From the NCBI GenBank assembly GCA_041676645.1, contig JBAYRO010000111.1, positions 1 through 9,554 on the forward strand: a DNA stretch of 9,554 bases, given 5' to 3'. Source of the DNA: JAMLIN01 sp041676645. GTDB taxonomy: Bacteria; Pseudomonadota; Gammaproteobacteria; Burkholderiales; Burkholderiaceae_E. The notes under the pieces were generated by a model that had not been told where the DNA came from, made no database searches, and worked only from the letters and a program-made list of their open reading frames with translations. Positions 1 through 6,004 of the stretch are shown here, piece by piece; positions within the stretch are counted from its first letter, which is position 1, and each line of letters opens with the position of its first letter. The position numbers were made by a program, and so were the translations under genes.

Positions 1-444
1 CAGGATCTCGGCGCCCTCGCGGATGTCCTCGCCGGCGCGCCGGATCCACTGCCCCGGCGCGGGCGCCTCGCGGATGATGACCGTATCGCCATCGGCCTCG
101 GTCATCTCCTGCATGACCACGGCATCCGCGCCTGGCGGTATCAGGCCGCCGGTGAAGATGCGGGCCGCGGTGCCGGGTTCGAGCGCGCCGCCGACATGGC
201 CTGCCGGGATGCGCTGCGAGACCGGCAGGCGGGCGCCGGCCGGGCCTTCCGCCGCGCGCAGCGCGTAGCCGTCCATCTGGGTGTTGTCGGCTCGCGGGAC
301 GTCGATGGTCGAGCGCAACGCGCGCGCCAGCACGCGGCCGTGGGCGGCCATGATGGGAAGCGTCTCGATTCCGTCGACGGGCGTGGCCTGCGAGAGCAGG
401 CGCTCGAGCGCCTCATCGAAGGGCAGCAGGGGTGGTCGCGTCAT
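1..444 (-). CDS. moeA: MoeA, molybdopterin molybdenumtransferase (partial, N-terminal 148 residues)
   Basis: MoeA inserts molybdate into adenylylated molybdopterin in the last step of molybdenum cofactor synthesis, in the cytoplasm. Reading the minus strand from the ATG at 444-442 gives 148 open residues that run off the left edge. The family is usually about 400 residues, so only domains I/II are seen. Recognisable parts are the conserved block around residues 53-61 (DNTQMDGYA; D58 matches the conserved Asp of E. coli MoeA) and RIFTGGLIPPGADAVVMQE near residues 109-127, a classic MoeA signature. No strong Shine-Dalgarno precedes the ATG. The start lies inside the end of mobB, overlapping by 32 nt in another frame, which suggests translational coupling. 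The C-terminal part lies outside the window, so I cannot say whether the gene is intact. Confidence 0.93.
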   Translation of the reverse strand, partial: MTRPPLLPFDEALERLLSQATPVDGIETLPIMAAHGRVLARALRSTIDVPRADNTQMDGYALRAAEGPAGARLPVSQRIPAGHVGGALEPGTAARIFTGGLIPPGADAVVMQEMTEADGDTVIIREAPAPGQWIRRAGEDIREGAEIL

Positions 445-934
445 GACTGCCAAGGTAACCCAGGATGAATTCGGCGATGCCGGCGTGGTGATTCAGGTCG
501 AGCACCGGCAGCTCGATCGGGAGCTTCTCGTCGCTGGCCACCGCCACCACCGACGAATCCGACGGATGCAGTGGCTGGTGCCCGAGCGACGGGCGGAAGA
601 TCTCGAGCTTGGGGATGGGCGCATGCTTGAAGCCCTCCACCAGCACCAGGTCGCAGGGCGAGAGGCGGGCGAGCTGCTCGGCCAGCGTCGGCTCGGGCGC
701 GCCGCGCAGCTCGTGCATCAGGGCCCAGCGATGCGAGGAAGTGAGCATCACTTCGGTGGCGCCTGCCTGGCGGTGGCGCCAGGAGTCCTTGCCGGGCTGG
801 TCGACATCGAAGCGATGATGGGCATGCTTGATCAGGGACACCCGTAGGCCGCGGCCGGTGAAATCGGGAATCAGGCGCTCGATCAGGGTCGTCTTGCCCG
901 AACCCGAATACCCGGCGAACCCGAAAACCTTCAT
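413..934 (-). CDS. mobB: MobB, molybdopterin-guanine dinucleotide biosynthesis adaptor protein
   Basis: MobB is a small P-loop GTPase that assists MobA in forming the guanine dinucleotide form of the molybdenum cofactor. The product is 173 residues, the normal family size. It opens with MKVFGFAGYSGSGKTTLIERL, whose Walker A motif GYSGSGKTT lies at residues 8-16 (K14, T15). Further in, LVLVEGFKHAPIPKLEIFR is the usual MobB 'VEGFK' segment. I chose the ATG at 934-932. The open frame continues upstream to 997, but those 21 residues lie inside thrC and are unlike the family. The ATG sits 1 nt after the thrC stop (TGA-G-ATG) without a good ribosome binding site, so re-initiation after thrC is likely. 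The 3' end overlaps moeA by 32 nt. Function is inferred from family resemblance. Confidence 0.93.
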   Translation of the reverse strand: MKVFGFAGYSGSGKTTLIERLIPDFTGRGLRVSLIKHAHHRFDVDQPGKDSWRHRQAGATEVMLTSSHRWALMHELRGAPEPTLAEQLARLSPCDLVLVEGFKHAPIPKLEIFRPSLGHQPLHPSDSSVVAVASDEKLPIELPVLDLNHHAGIAEFILGYLGSHDATTPAALR

Positions 935-935
935 C

Positions 936-2342
936 TCAAGCGCAATGGGCGGCGATGTATCGCTTGAGCGCCACCACGTCGGCCGGCATGCGGACATAGC
1001 GCTGCACCCGCTGCTCGAGGCCGGCGAAGCCCACCGGCGGTTCGGGATCGAAGCCGGTGGCTTCGCGGATGGCGTCGGCGAATTTCGCCGGCAGCGCCGT
1101 CTCGAGGCAGATCATGGGCACACCCTCTTCCCGGTGGCCCTGCGCGACGAACAGACCGTCGGCGGTATGGGTGTCGACCAGCATCCCCTGGCGCTCGCGC
1201 AGTTCGCGGATGGTTCGCATGCGGTCGGCATGCGTGCTGCGACCCGAGGCGAAGCCGAACTCGGCGATGGCGGCGAACGCATCGCTGCCGCCGATGTCGA
1301 AGCCGCCATCGGCGTCGAGCTGCTTCCAGAGCGCGTCGAGCCGGGCCGGATCGCGACCCAGCAGGTCGAAGACGAAGCGCTCGAAGTTGGAGGCCTTGCT
1401 GATGTCCATCGAGGGACTGCTGGTGGAATACGTCTCGGCGCTGCCGCGCACCCGGTAGCGACCGGTGCGGAAGAACTCGTCGAGGACGTCGTTCTCGTTG
1501 GTGGCCACCACCAGCCTGGCGATCGGCAGGCCCATCATGCGAGCTATGTGCCCGGCCAGCACGTTGCCGAAGTTGCCCGAGGGCACGCAGAAGGACACCG
1601 GCTGCTCGCCCTCGGCGACCGCGAGCCAGGCCTTGAAGTAGTAGACCACCTGCGCCACGACCCGCGCCCAGTTGATCGAGTTGACGGTGCCGATCGCGTA
1701 CCTGCGCTTGAACCCGAGATCGGCCGACACCGCCTTGACGAGATCCTGGCAGTCGTCGAAGACGCCGTCGATCGCGATGTTGAAGATGTTCGCGTCGTGC
1801 AGGGAGAACATCTGCGCGCGCTGGAAGGCGCTCATGCGGCCATCGGGCGAGAGCATGAAGACGCGCACGCCCTGCTTGCCGCGCATGGCGTATTCGGCGG
1901 CGCTGCCGGTGTCGCCCGAGGTGGCGCCGAGAATGTTGAGCTGCCTGCCCTCGCGCGCGAGCTGGTATTCGAAGAGATTGCCCAGCAGCTGCATCGCCAG
2001 GTCCTTGAAGGCCAGCGTGGGGCCGTTGGACAGGCGCAGCAGGAACAGCTCCGGCTCGAGTCGTTCGAGCGGCGTGATCTCGGGCGTGCCGAAGACTTCG
2101 GGCGTGTAGGTGCGGTCGATGATGTCGCGCAGCGCCGCCGGCTCGATGTCGCCGACATAGCGCGACAGGATCTCGAAGGCGAGCGCCGGATAGTCGAGCT
2201 CGCGCCAGCCGGCCAGCGTCGCCATGTCGATGCGCGGATAGTGCTCGGGCACCACCAGGCCGCCGTCGGGCGCCAGGCCGCCGAGCAGGATCTCGGTGAA
2301 GCCGGCGGCCGGCATGCCGCCGCGGGTCGAGAGGTATTGCAT
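936..2342 (-). CDS. thrC: Threonine synthase (PLP-dependent)
   Basis: Converts O-phospho-L-homoserine to L-threonine, the last step of threonine synthesis. The product is 468 residues, the length of the long bacterial/fungal ThrC subfamily. It starts MQYLSTRGGMPAAGFTEILL, matching the family N-terminus (the YLSTRG motif). The pyridoxal-phosphate lysine is K113 in LAFKDLAMQ. The phosphate-binding loop TSGDTGSA starts at residue 141. A later block, SFCVPSGNFGN, is also typical. The ATG at 2342 lies 2 nt after the hom stop, with a GAGGAA ribosome binding site (plus-strand 2354-2359) inside the end of hom at a spacing of 11 nt. It is followed 1 nt later by mobB. The direct partner Hom is adjacent, but homoserine kinase (ThrB), which makes the substrate, is not in the window. 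Confidence 0.97.
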   Translation of the reverse strand: MQYLSTRGGMPAAGFTEILLGGLAPDGGLVVPEHYPRIDMATLAGWRELDYPALAFEILSRYVGDIEPAALRDIIDRTYTPEVFGTPEITPLERLEPELFLLRLSNGPTLAFKDLAMQLLGNLFEYQLAREGRQLNILGATSGDTGSAAEYAMRGKQGVRVFMLSPDGRMSAFQRAQMFSLHDANIFNIAIDGVFDDCQDLVKAVSADLGFKRRYAIGTVNSINWARVVAQVVYYFKAWLAVAEGEQPVSFCVPSGNFGNVLAGHIARMMGLPIARLVVATNENDVLDEFFRTGRYRVRGSAETYSTSSPSMDISKASNFERFVFDLLGRDPARLDALWKQLDADGGFDIGGSDAFAAIAEFGFASGRSTHADRMRTIRELRERQGMLVDTHTADGLFVAQGHREEGVPMICLETALPAKFADAIREATGFDPEPPVGFAGLEQRVQRYVRMPADVVALKRYIAAHCA

Positions 2343-2344
2343 GT

Positions 2345-3679
2345 TCAGTCGAGTTCCTCGCGGCGGATGCGGACCACGGCGCCGAGCACGGTCGGCATCG
2401 CCTCGATGGCCTCGATCGCGGCGACGATGCGGCGGTCCTCGGAGACATCGGTGAGCAGGATCACGTCGGTGCGCGGCTCGTCCTCGGACGGCTTCTGGAG
2501 CGCGGCGTCGATCGAGATGCCGGCGTCCGCCAGGTGGCCGGTGATGCGCGCGAGCACCCCGGGCTGGTCGGCGACCGGGATGCGCAGGTAGGAGGCGCTG
2601 CGGGCCTCGTCGATGGGCATGATCGGGATGTCGACCAGGGCCTCGGGCTGGAAGGCGAGATGCGGCACCCGGTTGCCCGGATCGACGGTGAGCATCCGGG
2701 CGACATCGACCAGGTCGGCGATGACCGCGCTGGCGGTGGGCTCGGCGCCGGCGCCCTGGCCGTAGTAGATGGTGTCGCCGACGGCGTCGCCCCGCACCCA
2801 GACCGCGTTCATCGCGCCCTCGACGTTGGCGAGGAGGCGACGCTCGGGCACCAGGGTGGGATGTACCCGCAGCTCGATTCCGTCGGGGCTGCCGGGCTGC
2901 GCCTCGCGGCGGATCGCGATGCCCAGCAGCTTGATCCGGTAGCCGAGCTCGTCGGCGTAGCGCACATCGATGTTGCGCAGGCTGCTGATGCCCTCGACAT
3001 GGCATTTGTCGAACTGGATCGGCACCCCGAAGGCGAGCGATGCGAGCAGGGTGATCTTGTGGGCGGCGTCGACGCCTTCGACATCGAAGGTCGGGTCGGC
3101 CTCGGCAAAGCCGAGGGCCTGCGCCTCGGCCAGGGCGTCGGCGAAGGCGAGCTCCTTGTCGCGCATCTCGCTCAGGACGAAGTTGGTGGTGCCGTTGATG
3201 ATGCCGGCGACCCGTTCGATGCGGTTCGCGGCCAGGCCCTCGCGGATCGCCTTGATGATGGGCACGCCACCGGCGACGGCGGCCTCGAAGGCGACCATCA
3301 CGCCCTGCTTCGAGGCTTCGGCGAAGATGCGGTTGCCATGGACGGCGAGCATCGCCTTGTTGGCGGTGACCACATGCTTGCCGTTGGCGATGGCGGCCAG
3401 CACCAGGTCCTTGGCGATGGTGTAGCCGCCGATGAGCTCGACGACGATATCGATATCGGGGTCAGACACGATTTCCGCGCCGTCGCCGCAGACCTGCGCA
3501 TGCTCGCCGACGATGGCGCGGGCGCGCTCGACGTCGACATCGGCCACCTTGGTGATGACGATGCTGCGGCCACCGCGGCGGGTGATCTCCTCGCGGTTGC
3601 GGCCGAGGACCTCGAAGGTTCCGCGGCCGATGGTGCCGATGCCCAGCAGGCCCACCCGGACCGGACCGAATTTTTCCAA
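2345..3679 (-). CDS. hom: Homoserine dehydrogenase with C-terminal ACT domain (TTG start)
   Basis: Reduces aspartate semialdehyde to homoserine with NAD(P)H, at the branch toward threonine and methionine. The 444-residue product has an N-terminal dinucleotide-binding fold (GLLGIGTIG, residues 10-18). The central catalytic domain carries the family signature AVAGGVPIIKAIREGL and the block DPTFDVEGVDAAHK, where D204 and K208 match the spacing of the catalytic Asp and Lys. A C-terminal ACT domain, about residues 363-440 (YLRIPVADQPGVLARITGHL), normally gives threonine feedback control. I chose the TTG at 3679-3677 because a GGGGAG ribosome binding site (plus-strand 3686-3691) stands 6 nt before it and the family N-terminus fits. 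An in-frame ATG at 3721 would add 14 poorly conserved residues encoded by a hairpin. Codons for EIVSDP (3458-3475) match the palindrome at 7718-7772 exactly. Confidence 0.96.
   Translation of the reverse strand: MEKFGPVRVGLLGIGTIGRGTFEVLGRNREEITRRGGRSIVITKVADVDVERARAIVGEHAQVCGDGAEIVSDPDIDIVVELIGGYTIAKDLVLAAIANGKHVVTANKAMLAVHGNRIFAEASKQGVMVAFEAAVAGGVPIIKAIREGLAANRIERVAGIINGTTNFVLSEMRDKELAFADALAEAQALGFAEADPTFDVEGVDAAHKITLLASLAFGVPIQFDKCHVEGISSLRNIDVRYADELGYRIKLLGIAIRREAQPGSPDGIELRVHPTLVPERRLLANVEGAMNAVWVRGDAVGDTIYYGQGAGAEPTASAVIADLVDVARMLTVDPGNRVPHLAFQPEALVDIPIMPIDEARSASYLRIPVADQPGVLARITGHLADAGISIDAALQKPSEDEPRTDVILLTDVSEDRRIVAAIEAIEAMPTVLGAVVRIRREELD
3458..3475. repeat. 18-nt word shared with the phoH/dnaB palindrome
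   Basis: The plus-strand word GGGGTCAGACACGATTTC here is identical to positions 7727-7744, the left arm of the palindrome between phoH and dnaB. The right arm, 7747-7763, matches the opposite strand over 17 nt. Here it lies fully in frame inside hom, reading GAA ATC GTG TCT GAC CCC (EIVSDP). The Ser codon TCT looks out of place among the G/C-ending codons around it. The match is seen directly; a shared origin is inferred. Chance alone would rarely give such a match in 9.5 kb, but coding constraint weakens that argument. Confidence 0.6.
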
Positions 3680-3685
3680 ATCGTT

Positions 3686-3691
3686 CTCCCC
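3686..3691 (-). promoter_or_regulatory. Ribosome binding site deciding the hom TTG start
   Basis: On the minus strand this reads GGGGAG and stands 6 nt ahead of the TTG at 3679. It is the strongest Shine-Dalgarno near the possible starts of hom, and it supports TTG over the upstream ATG at 3721. Confidence 0.7.
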
Positions 3692-3696
3692 GTCTG

Positions 3697-3719
3697 GCCG
3701 GCCCGTGCGCCGGGCCGGC
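3697..3719. repeat. GC-rich hairpin in the alaC-hom gap
   Basis: A perfect inverted repeat with 9-bp arms (GGCCGGCCC-type, 3697-3705 and 3711-3719) and a 5-nt loop. It fills much of the 53-nt space between the alaC stop and the hom TTG start. In the hom transcript it ends 5 nt before the GGGGAG ribosome binding site. No U-run follows, so it is not a standard terminator. It could protect the mRNA end, tune hom translation, or partly separate alaC from hom. The structure is seen; the roles are inferred. Confidence 0.6.
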
Positions 3720-3732
3720 ATGCGCAATCCGT

Positions 3733-4941
3733 TCAGGCCGCCCGCGGCTTGACCAGGCCATCCCGGCGGAAGGTTTCGCGGATGCCGCGCAGCGCCTGGC
3801 GGATCCGCTGCTCGTTCTCGATCAGCGCGAAGCGCACATGGGTATCGCCGTAGTCGCCGAAACCGATGCCGGGCGAGACCGCGACCTTCGCTTCCTGGAG
3901 CAGCTTCTTCGAGAACTCGAGCGATCCCATCGCCTTGTAGGCGTCGGGGATCTCGGCCCAGATGTACATCGACGCCTTCGGTATCTCGACGTCCCAGCCG
4001 ATCTCGGCCAGGCCGCGCGCTAGCACGTCGCGGCGCTTCTGGTAATCGAGCCGGACCCGCTCGACGTTGTCCTGGGGTCCTTCGAGCGCCGCGATCGCGG
4101 CCACCTGCACCGGCGTGAACATGCCGTAGTCGTGGTAGCTCTTGATGCGGGCGAGCGCATCGACGAGTTCGCGGTTGCCGACCATGAAGCCGACCCGCCA
4201 GCCCGCCATGTTGTAGCTCTTGCTCATGGTGAAGAACTCGACCGCGACATCGCGCGCGCCCTCGACCTGCATGATCGAAGGCGCCTTGTAGTCGTCGAAG
4301 ACGATGTCGGCATAGGCGAGGTCGTGCACCACGAGAATGCCGTGCGTGCGCGCGAGCGCGACCACCCGCTCGAAGAACTGGAGGTCGACGCACTTGGCGG
4401 TGGGATTGCTCGGGAAGCCGAGGATCATCATCTTCGGCTTGGGGATCGATTCGCGGATCGCGCGCTCGAGTTCCTCGAAGAAATCGACCCCGGGGGTCAT
4501 GCGCACCGAGCGGATGTCGGCGCCGGCGATCACCGCGCCGTAGATGTGGATCGGATAGCTCGGGTTGGGCACCAGCACGGTATCGCCGCGATCGAGCGTG
4601 GCGAGCATCAGGTGGGCGAGCCCTTCCTTGGAGCCGATGGTGGCGATCGACTCGGTGTCGGGATCGATGTCGACGTCGTAGCGCCGCTTGTACCAGTCGG
4701 CGATCGCCTTGCGCAGGCGCGGGATGCCGCGCGATACCGAGTAGCCGTGGGTATCGGGGCGGCGCGCCGCCTCGGTGAGCTTGTCGACGATATGGGCGGG
4801 CGTCGGGCCGTCCGGGTTGCCCATGCTCATGTCGATGATGTCCTCGCCTCGCCGTCGCGCGGCCATCTTGAGCTCGCCGGTGATGTTGAAGACGTAGGGC
4901 GGCAGACGGCTGATGCGAGAAAACTCCCGCGACGACTCCAT
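3733..4941 (-). CDS. alaC: AlaC-type alanine/aspartate-family aminotransferase
   Basis: A fold-type I PLP aminotransferase, most like AlaC, which makes alanine from pyruvate and glutamate in the cytoplasm. The product is 402 residues, typical for the family. It begins MESSREFSRISRLPPYVFNI, the usual AlaC opening. Key residues are visible: the Asn of GFPSNPTAKCVD, the Asp-Tyr pair in VVHDLAYADIVFDDYKAPS, the PLP lysine K241 in MSKSYNMAGWRVGF, and the substrate carboxylate Arg R370 in THVRFALIENE. The ATG at 4941 has an AGGAG ribosome binding site (plus-strand 4950-4954) at 8-nt spacing. Further in-frame starts reaching 5121 would overlap the divergent gene and add unconserved residues. It is the first gene of the minus-strand unit. 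The exact amino donor and acceptor cannot be told from sequence, and other aspartate-family transaminase activities remain possible. Confidence 0.92.
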   Translation of the reverse strand: MESSREFSRISRLPPYVFNITGELKMAARRRGEDIIDMSMGNPDGPTPAHIVDKLTEAARRPDTHGYSVSRGIPRLRKAIADWYKRRYDVDIDPDTESIATIGSKEGLAHLMLATLDRGDTVLVPNPSYPIHIYGAVIAGADIRSVRMTPGVDFFEELERAIRESIPKPKMMILGFPSNPTAKCVDLQFFERVVALARTHGILVVHDLAYADIVFDDYKAPSIMQVEGARDVAVEFFTMSKSYNMAGWRVGFMVGNRELVDALARIKSYHDYGMFTPVQVAAIAALEGPQDNVERVRLDYQKRRDVLARGLAEIGWDVEIPKASMYIWAEIPDAYKAMGSLEFSKKLLQEAKVAVSPGIGFGDYGDTHVRFALIENEQRIRQALRGIRETFRRDGLVKPRAA

Positions 4942-5086
4942 GGGAAGGACTCCTGTCGGCGATTCGCCGGATGGTTCGGGTACAGCCCGCGGCCGGGATC
5001 CGGGCAGCATCCGGGTCTCGCGCGAGGGATTGGCGCACCGCGGCGCACCATGATGATATCGTAGCAGTTTCATATAGTTAGCGGTC
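4942..5086. promoter_or_regulatory. Divergent intergenic promoter region (alaC operon / Mth938 gene)
   Basis: This 145-nt gap separates divergently transcribed genes, so it should hold promoters for both. The side near the plus-strand gene (about 5049-5080) is clearly AT-richer than its surroundings. It contains TATAGT at 5073-5078 on the plus strand and TACGAT/GATATC-like sites on the minus strand. No good -35 box stands at 16-18 bp for either direction, so I do not fix exact promoters. The remaining 100 nt toward alaC form a GC-rich leader. I found no leader peptide with a run of regulatory codons, and no riboswitch that I recognise. Confidence 0.45.
5073..5078 (+). promoter_or_regulatory. 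Candidate -10 box implying a leaderless transcript
   Basis: TATAGT (5 of 6 to TATAAT) ends 8 nt before the ATG at 5087, so transcription would start at or 1-2 nt before the start codon. No Shine-Dalgarno is seen before that ATG, which agrees with a leaderless mRNA. The would-be -35 (ATGATG, 5050-5055) is poor. This is a sequence-pattern call only. Confidence 0.35.
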
Positions 5087-5458
5087 ATGAAACTCCACGC
5101 TGACAAGCTCCCCGCGCTCAATACCGTGACGGCCTACGGGCCGGACTACGTCGAGATCAATCGCGAGCGCCACCAGGCGCCCCTGCGGGTCATGCCCGAG
5201 GGCAGCGTCGAGCGCTGGGAAGTCGGCGCCTTCGAGGAACTCTCGGCGGCCGACATCGCCACCCTGCTCGAGCTCGAACCGGAACTCGTCCTGATCGGCA
5301 CCGGCGAGCGCCAGCGCTTCCTGCATCCGCGGGTCACCTCGCCGCTGGCCGCGGCCCACGTCGGCTTCGAGACCATGACCAGCCATGCGGCCTGTCGCAC
5401 CTACAACATCCTCATGAGCGAGGGGCGGCGGGCGCTGCTGGCGCTGTTGCCCGGCTGA
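5087..5458 (+). CDS. Mth938-like (DUF498/DUF598) domain protein
   Basis: A 123-residue single-domain protein of the Mth938/DUF498 family, related to the mitochondrial complex I assembly factor NDUFAF3. The bacterial role is not firmly established. It shows the family pattern: an N-terminal β-rich part (NTVTAYGPDYVEINRERH), then ELEPELVLIGTGERQRFLHP near residues 63-82, where the LIGTG loop is the hallmark. The C-terminal GFETMTSHAACRTYNILMSE, residues 97-116, gives the typical 'T..A..TYN.L..E' helix. No signal peptide or membrane segment is present. The ATG at 5087 lacks a Shine-Dalgarno and may be translated from a leaderless message. It is followed after 78 nt by the peroxiredoxin gene on the same strand. 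Its conserved neighbours do not reveal its job. Confidence 0.9.
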   Translation: MKLHADKLPALNTVTAYGPDYVEINRERHQAPLRVMPEGSVERWEVGAFEELSAADIATLLELEPELVLIGTGERQRFLHPRVTSPLAAAHVGFETMTSHAACRTYNILMSEGRRALLALLPG

Positions 5459-5482
5459 AAATCGCCGTCGCATCGCTATGCT
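5455..5482 (+). promoter_or_regulatory. Candidate sigma70 promoter for the peroxiredoxin-phoH pair
   Basis: CTGAAA (5455-5460) and TATGCT (5477-5482), each 4 of 6 to consensus, are separated by 16 bp. They straddle the stop codon of the Mth938-type gene. The start site would fall near 5489, about 48 nt before the TTG of the peroxiredoxin gene. The sites are seen; activity is inferred. Confidence 0.4.
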
Positions 5483-5498
5483 ATCGTCCACCCAGCAG

Positions 5499-5515
5499 CC
5501 CGGCCGCGGGCCGGG
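5499..5515. repeat. GC hairpin in the leader of the peroxiredoxin gene
   Basis: CCCGGCC and GGCCGGG (5499-5505 and 5509-5515) form a perfect 7-bp stem with a 3-nt GCG loop. It ends 10 nt before the AGGAG ribosome binding site (5526-5530). With no U-run it is not a terminator. It resembles the hairpin before hom in composition and placement, and both genes start with TTG. Confidence 0.5.
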
Positions 5516-5525
5516 ACCATCACCC

Positions 5526-5530
5526 AGGAG
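5526..5530 (+). promoter_or_regulatory. Ribosome binding site deciding the TTG start of the peroxiredoxin gene
   Basis: A perfect AGGAG lies 6 nt before the TTG at 5537-5539. No ATG or GTG occurs in frame before the conserved part of the protein, so this site fixes TTG as the start. Confidence 0.75.
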
Positions 5531-5536
5531 CCTCCA

Positions 5537-6004
5537 TTGCCCGTCGCACCAGGCAAGCCCGTTCCCGATTTCAGCGCCGAAGCCACCGGCGGCACGGTCC
5601 GCCTGGCGGACTACGCCGGCCGCCACCTGATCCTCTACTTCTATCCCAAGGACAACACGCCCGGCTGCACCGCCGAGTCGATGGACTTTCGTGATCGCCA
5701 CGACGAGTTCCTCGCCGCCGGCGCGAGCATCCTCGGCGTCTCGCGCGACAGCCTGCGCTCGCACGAGGGCTTCAAGGCCAAGCTGGGGCTGCCCTTCGAG
5801 CTCATCTCGGACGGCGACGAAACCCTTTGCACCGAATTCGACGTGATCAGGCAGAAAAACATGTACGGCAAGAAGGTCCGCGGCATCGAGCGATCCACCT
5901 TCCTGATCGGCCCGACCGGGACGCTGCTGCGCGAATGGCGCGGGCTCAAGGTGCCCGGCCATGTCGACGAGGTGCTGGAAGCGGTGCGGGGATCCCAAAG
6001 CTGA
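5537..6004 (+). CDS. bcp: BCP-type thioredoxin-dependent peroxiredoxin (TTG start)
   Basis: A cytoplasmic thiol peroxidase of the BCP/PrxQ family, which reduces hydrogen peroxide and organic peroxides. The product is 155 residues, normal for the family. The catalytic motif YFYPKDNTPGCTAE puts the peroxidatic cysteine at C44, with T41 and P42 of the conserved PxxxT/SxxC motif. The residue five positions on, where E. coli BCP has its resolving cysteine, is M49. A second cysteine, C97 (ETLCTEFDV), lies at the position of another conserved family cysteine. The enzyme is therefore either one-Cys or uses a non-classical partner. The C-terminal GIERSTFLIGPTGTLLREWRG is typical. The TTG start is supported by AGGAG at 5526-5530. 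The TGA stop overlaps the next ATG (TGATG), so phoH is probably co-translated. Confidence 0.95.
   Translation: MPVAPGKPVPDFSAEATGGTVRLADYAGRHLILYFYPKDNTPGCTAESMDFRDRHDEFLAAGASILGVSRDSLRSHEGFKAKLGLPFELISDGDETLCTEFDVIRQKNMYGKKVRGIERSTFLIGPTGTLLREWRGLKVPGHVDEVLEAVRGSQS

Noticed and set aside
828..2591. 587-codon open frame on the plus strand
   Set aside because: It lies fully opposite thrC and the end of hom, whose motifs are clear. Long antisense frames are expected at this G+C. Its product is a low-complexity Arg/Ala/Glu/His-rich shadow with no family pattern.
3697..3719. Intrinsic terminator between alaC and hom
   Set aside because: The hairpin is strong, but no U-run follows in the direction of transcription and hom begins shortly after.
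2534..3853. 439-codon plus-strand open frame opposite hom
   Set aside because: Asp/Gly/Ala-rich antisense shadow of hom and the end of alaC, with no recognisable domain.
4132..5064. 310-codon plus-strand open frame opposite alaC
   Set aside because: Antisense shadow that crosses the alaC start and its leader; composition is typical of mirrored GC-rich coding sequence.
5499..5515. Terminator of the Mth938-type gene
   Set aside because: No U-run follows the hairpin, and it sits inside the likely leader of the next gene on the same strand.
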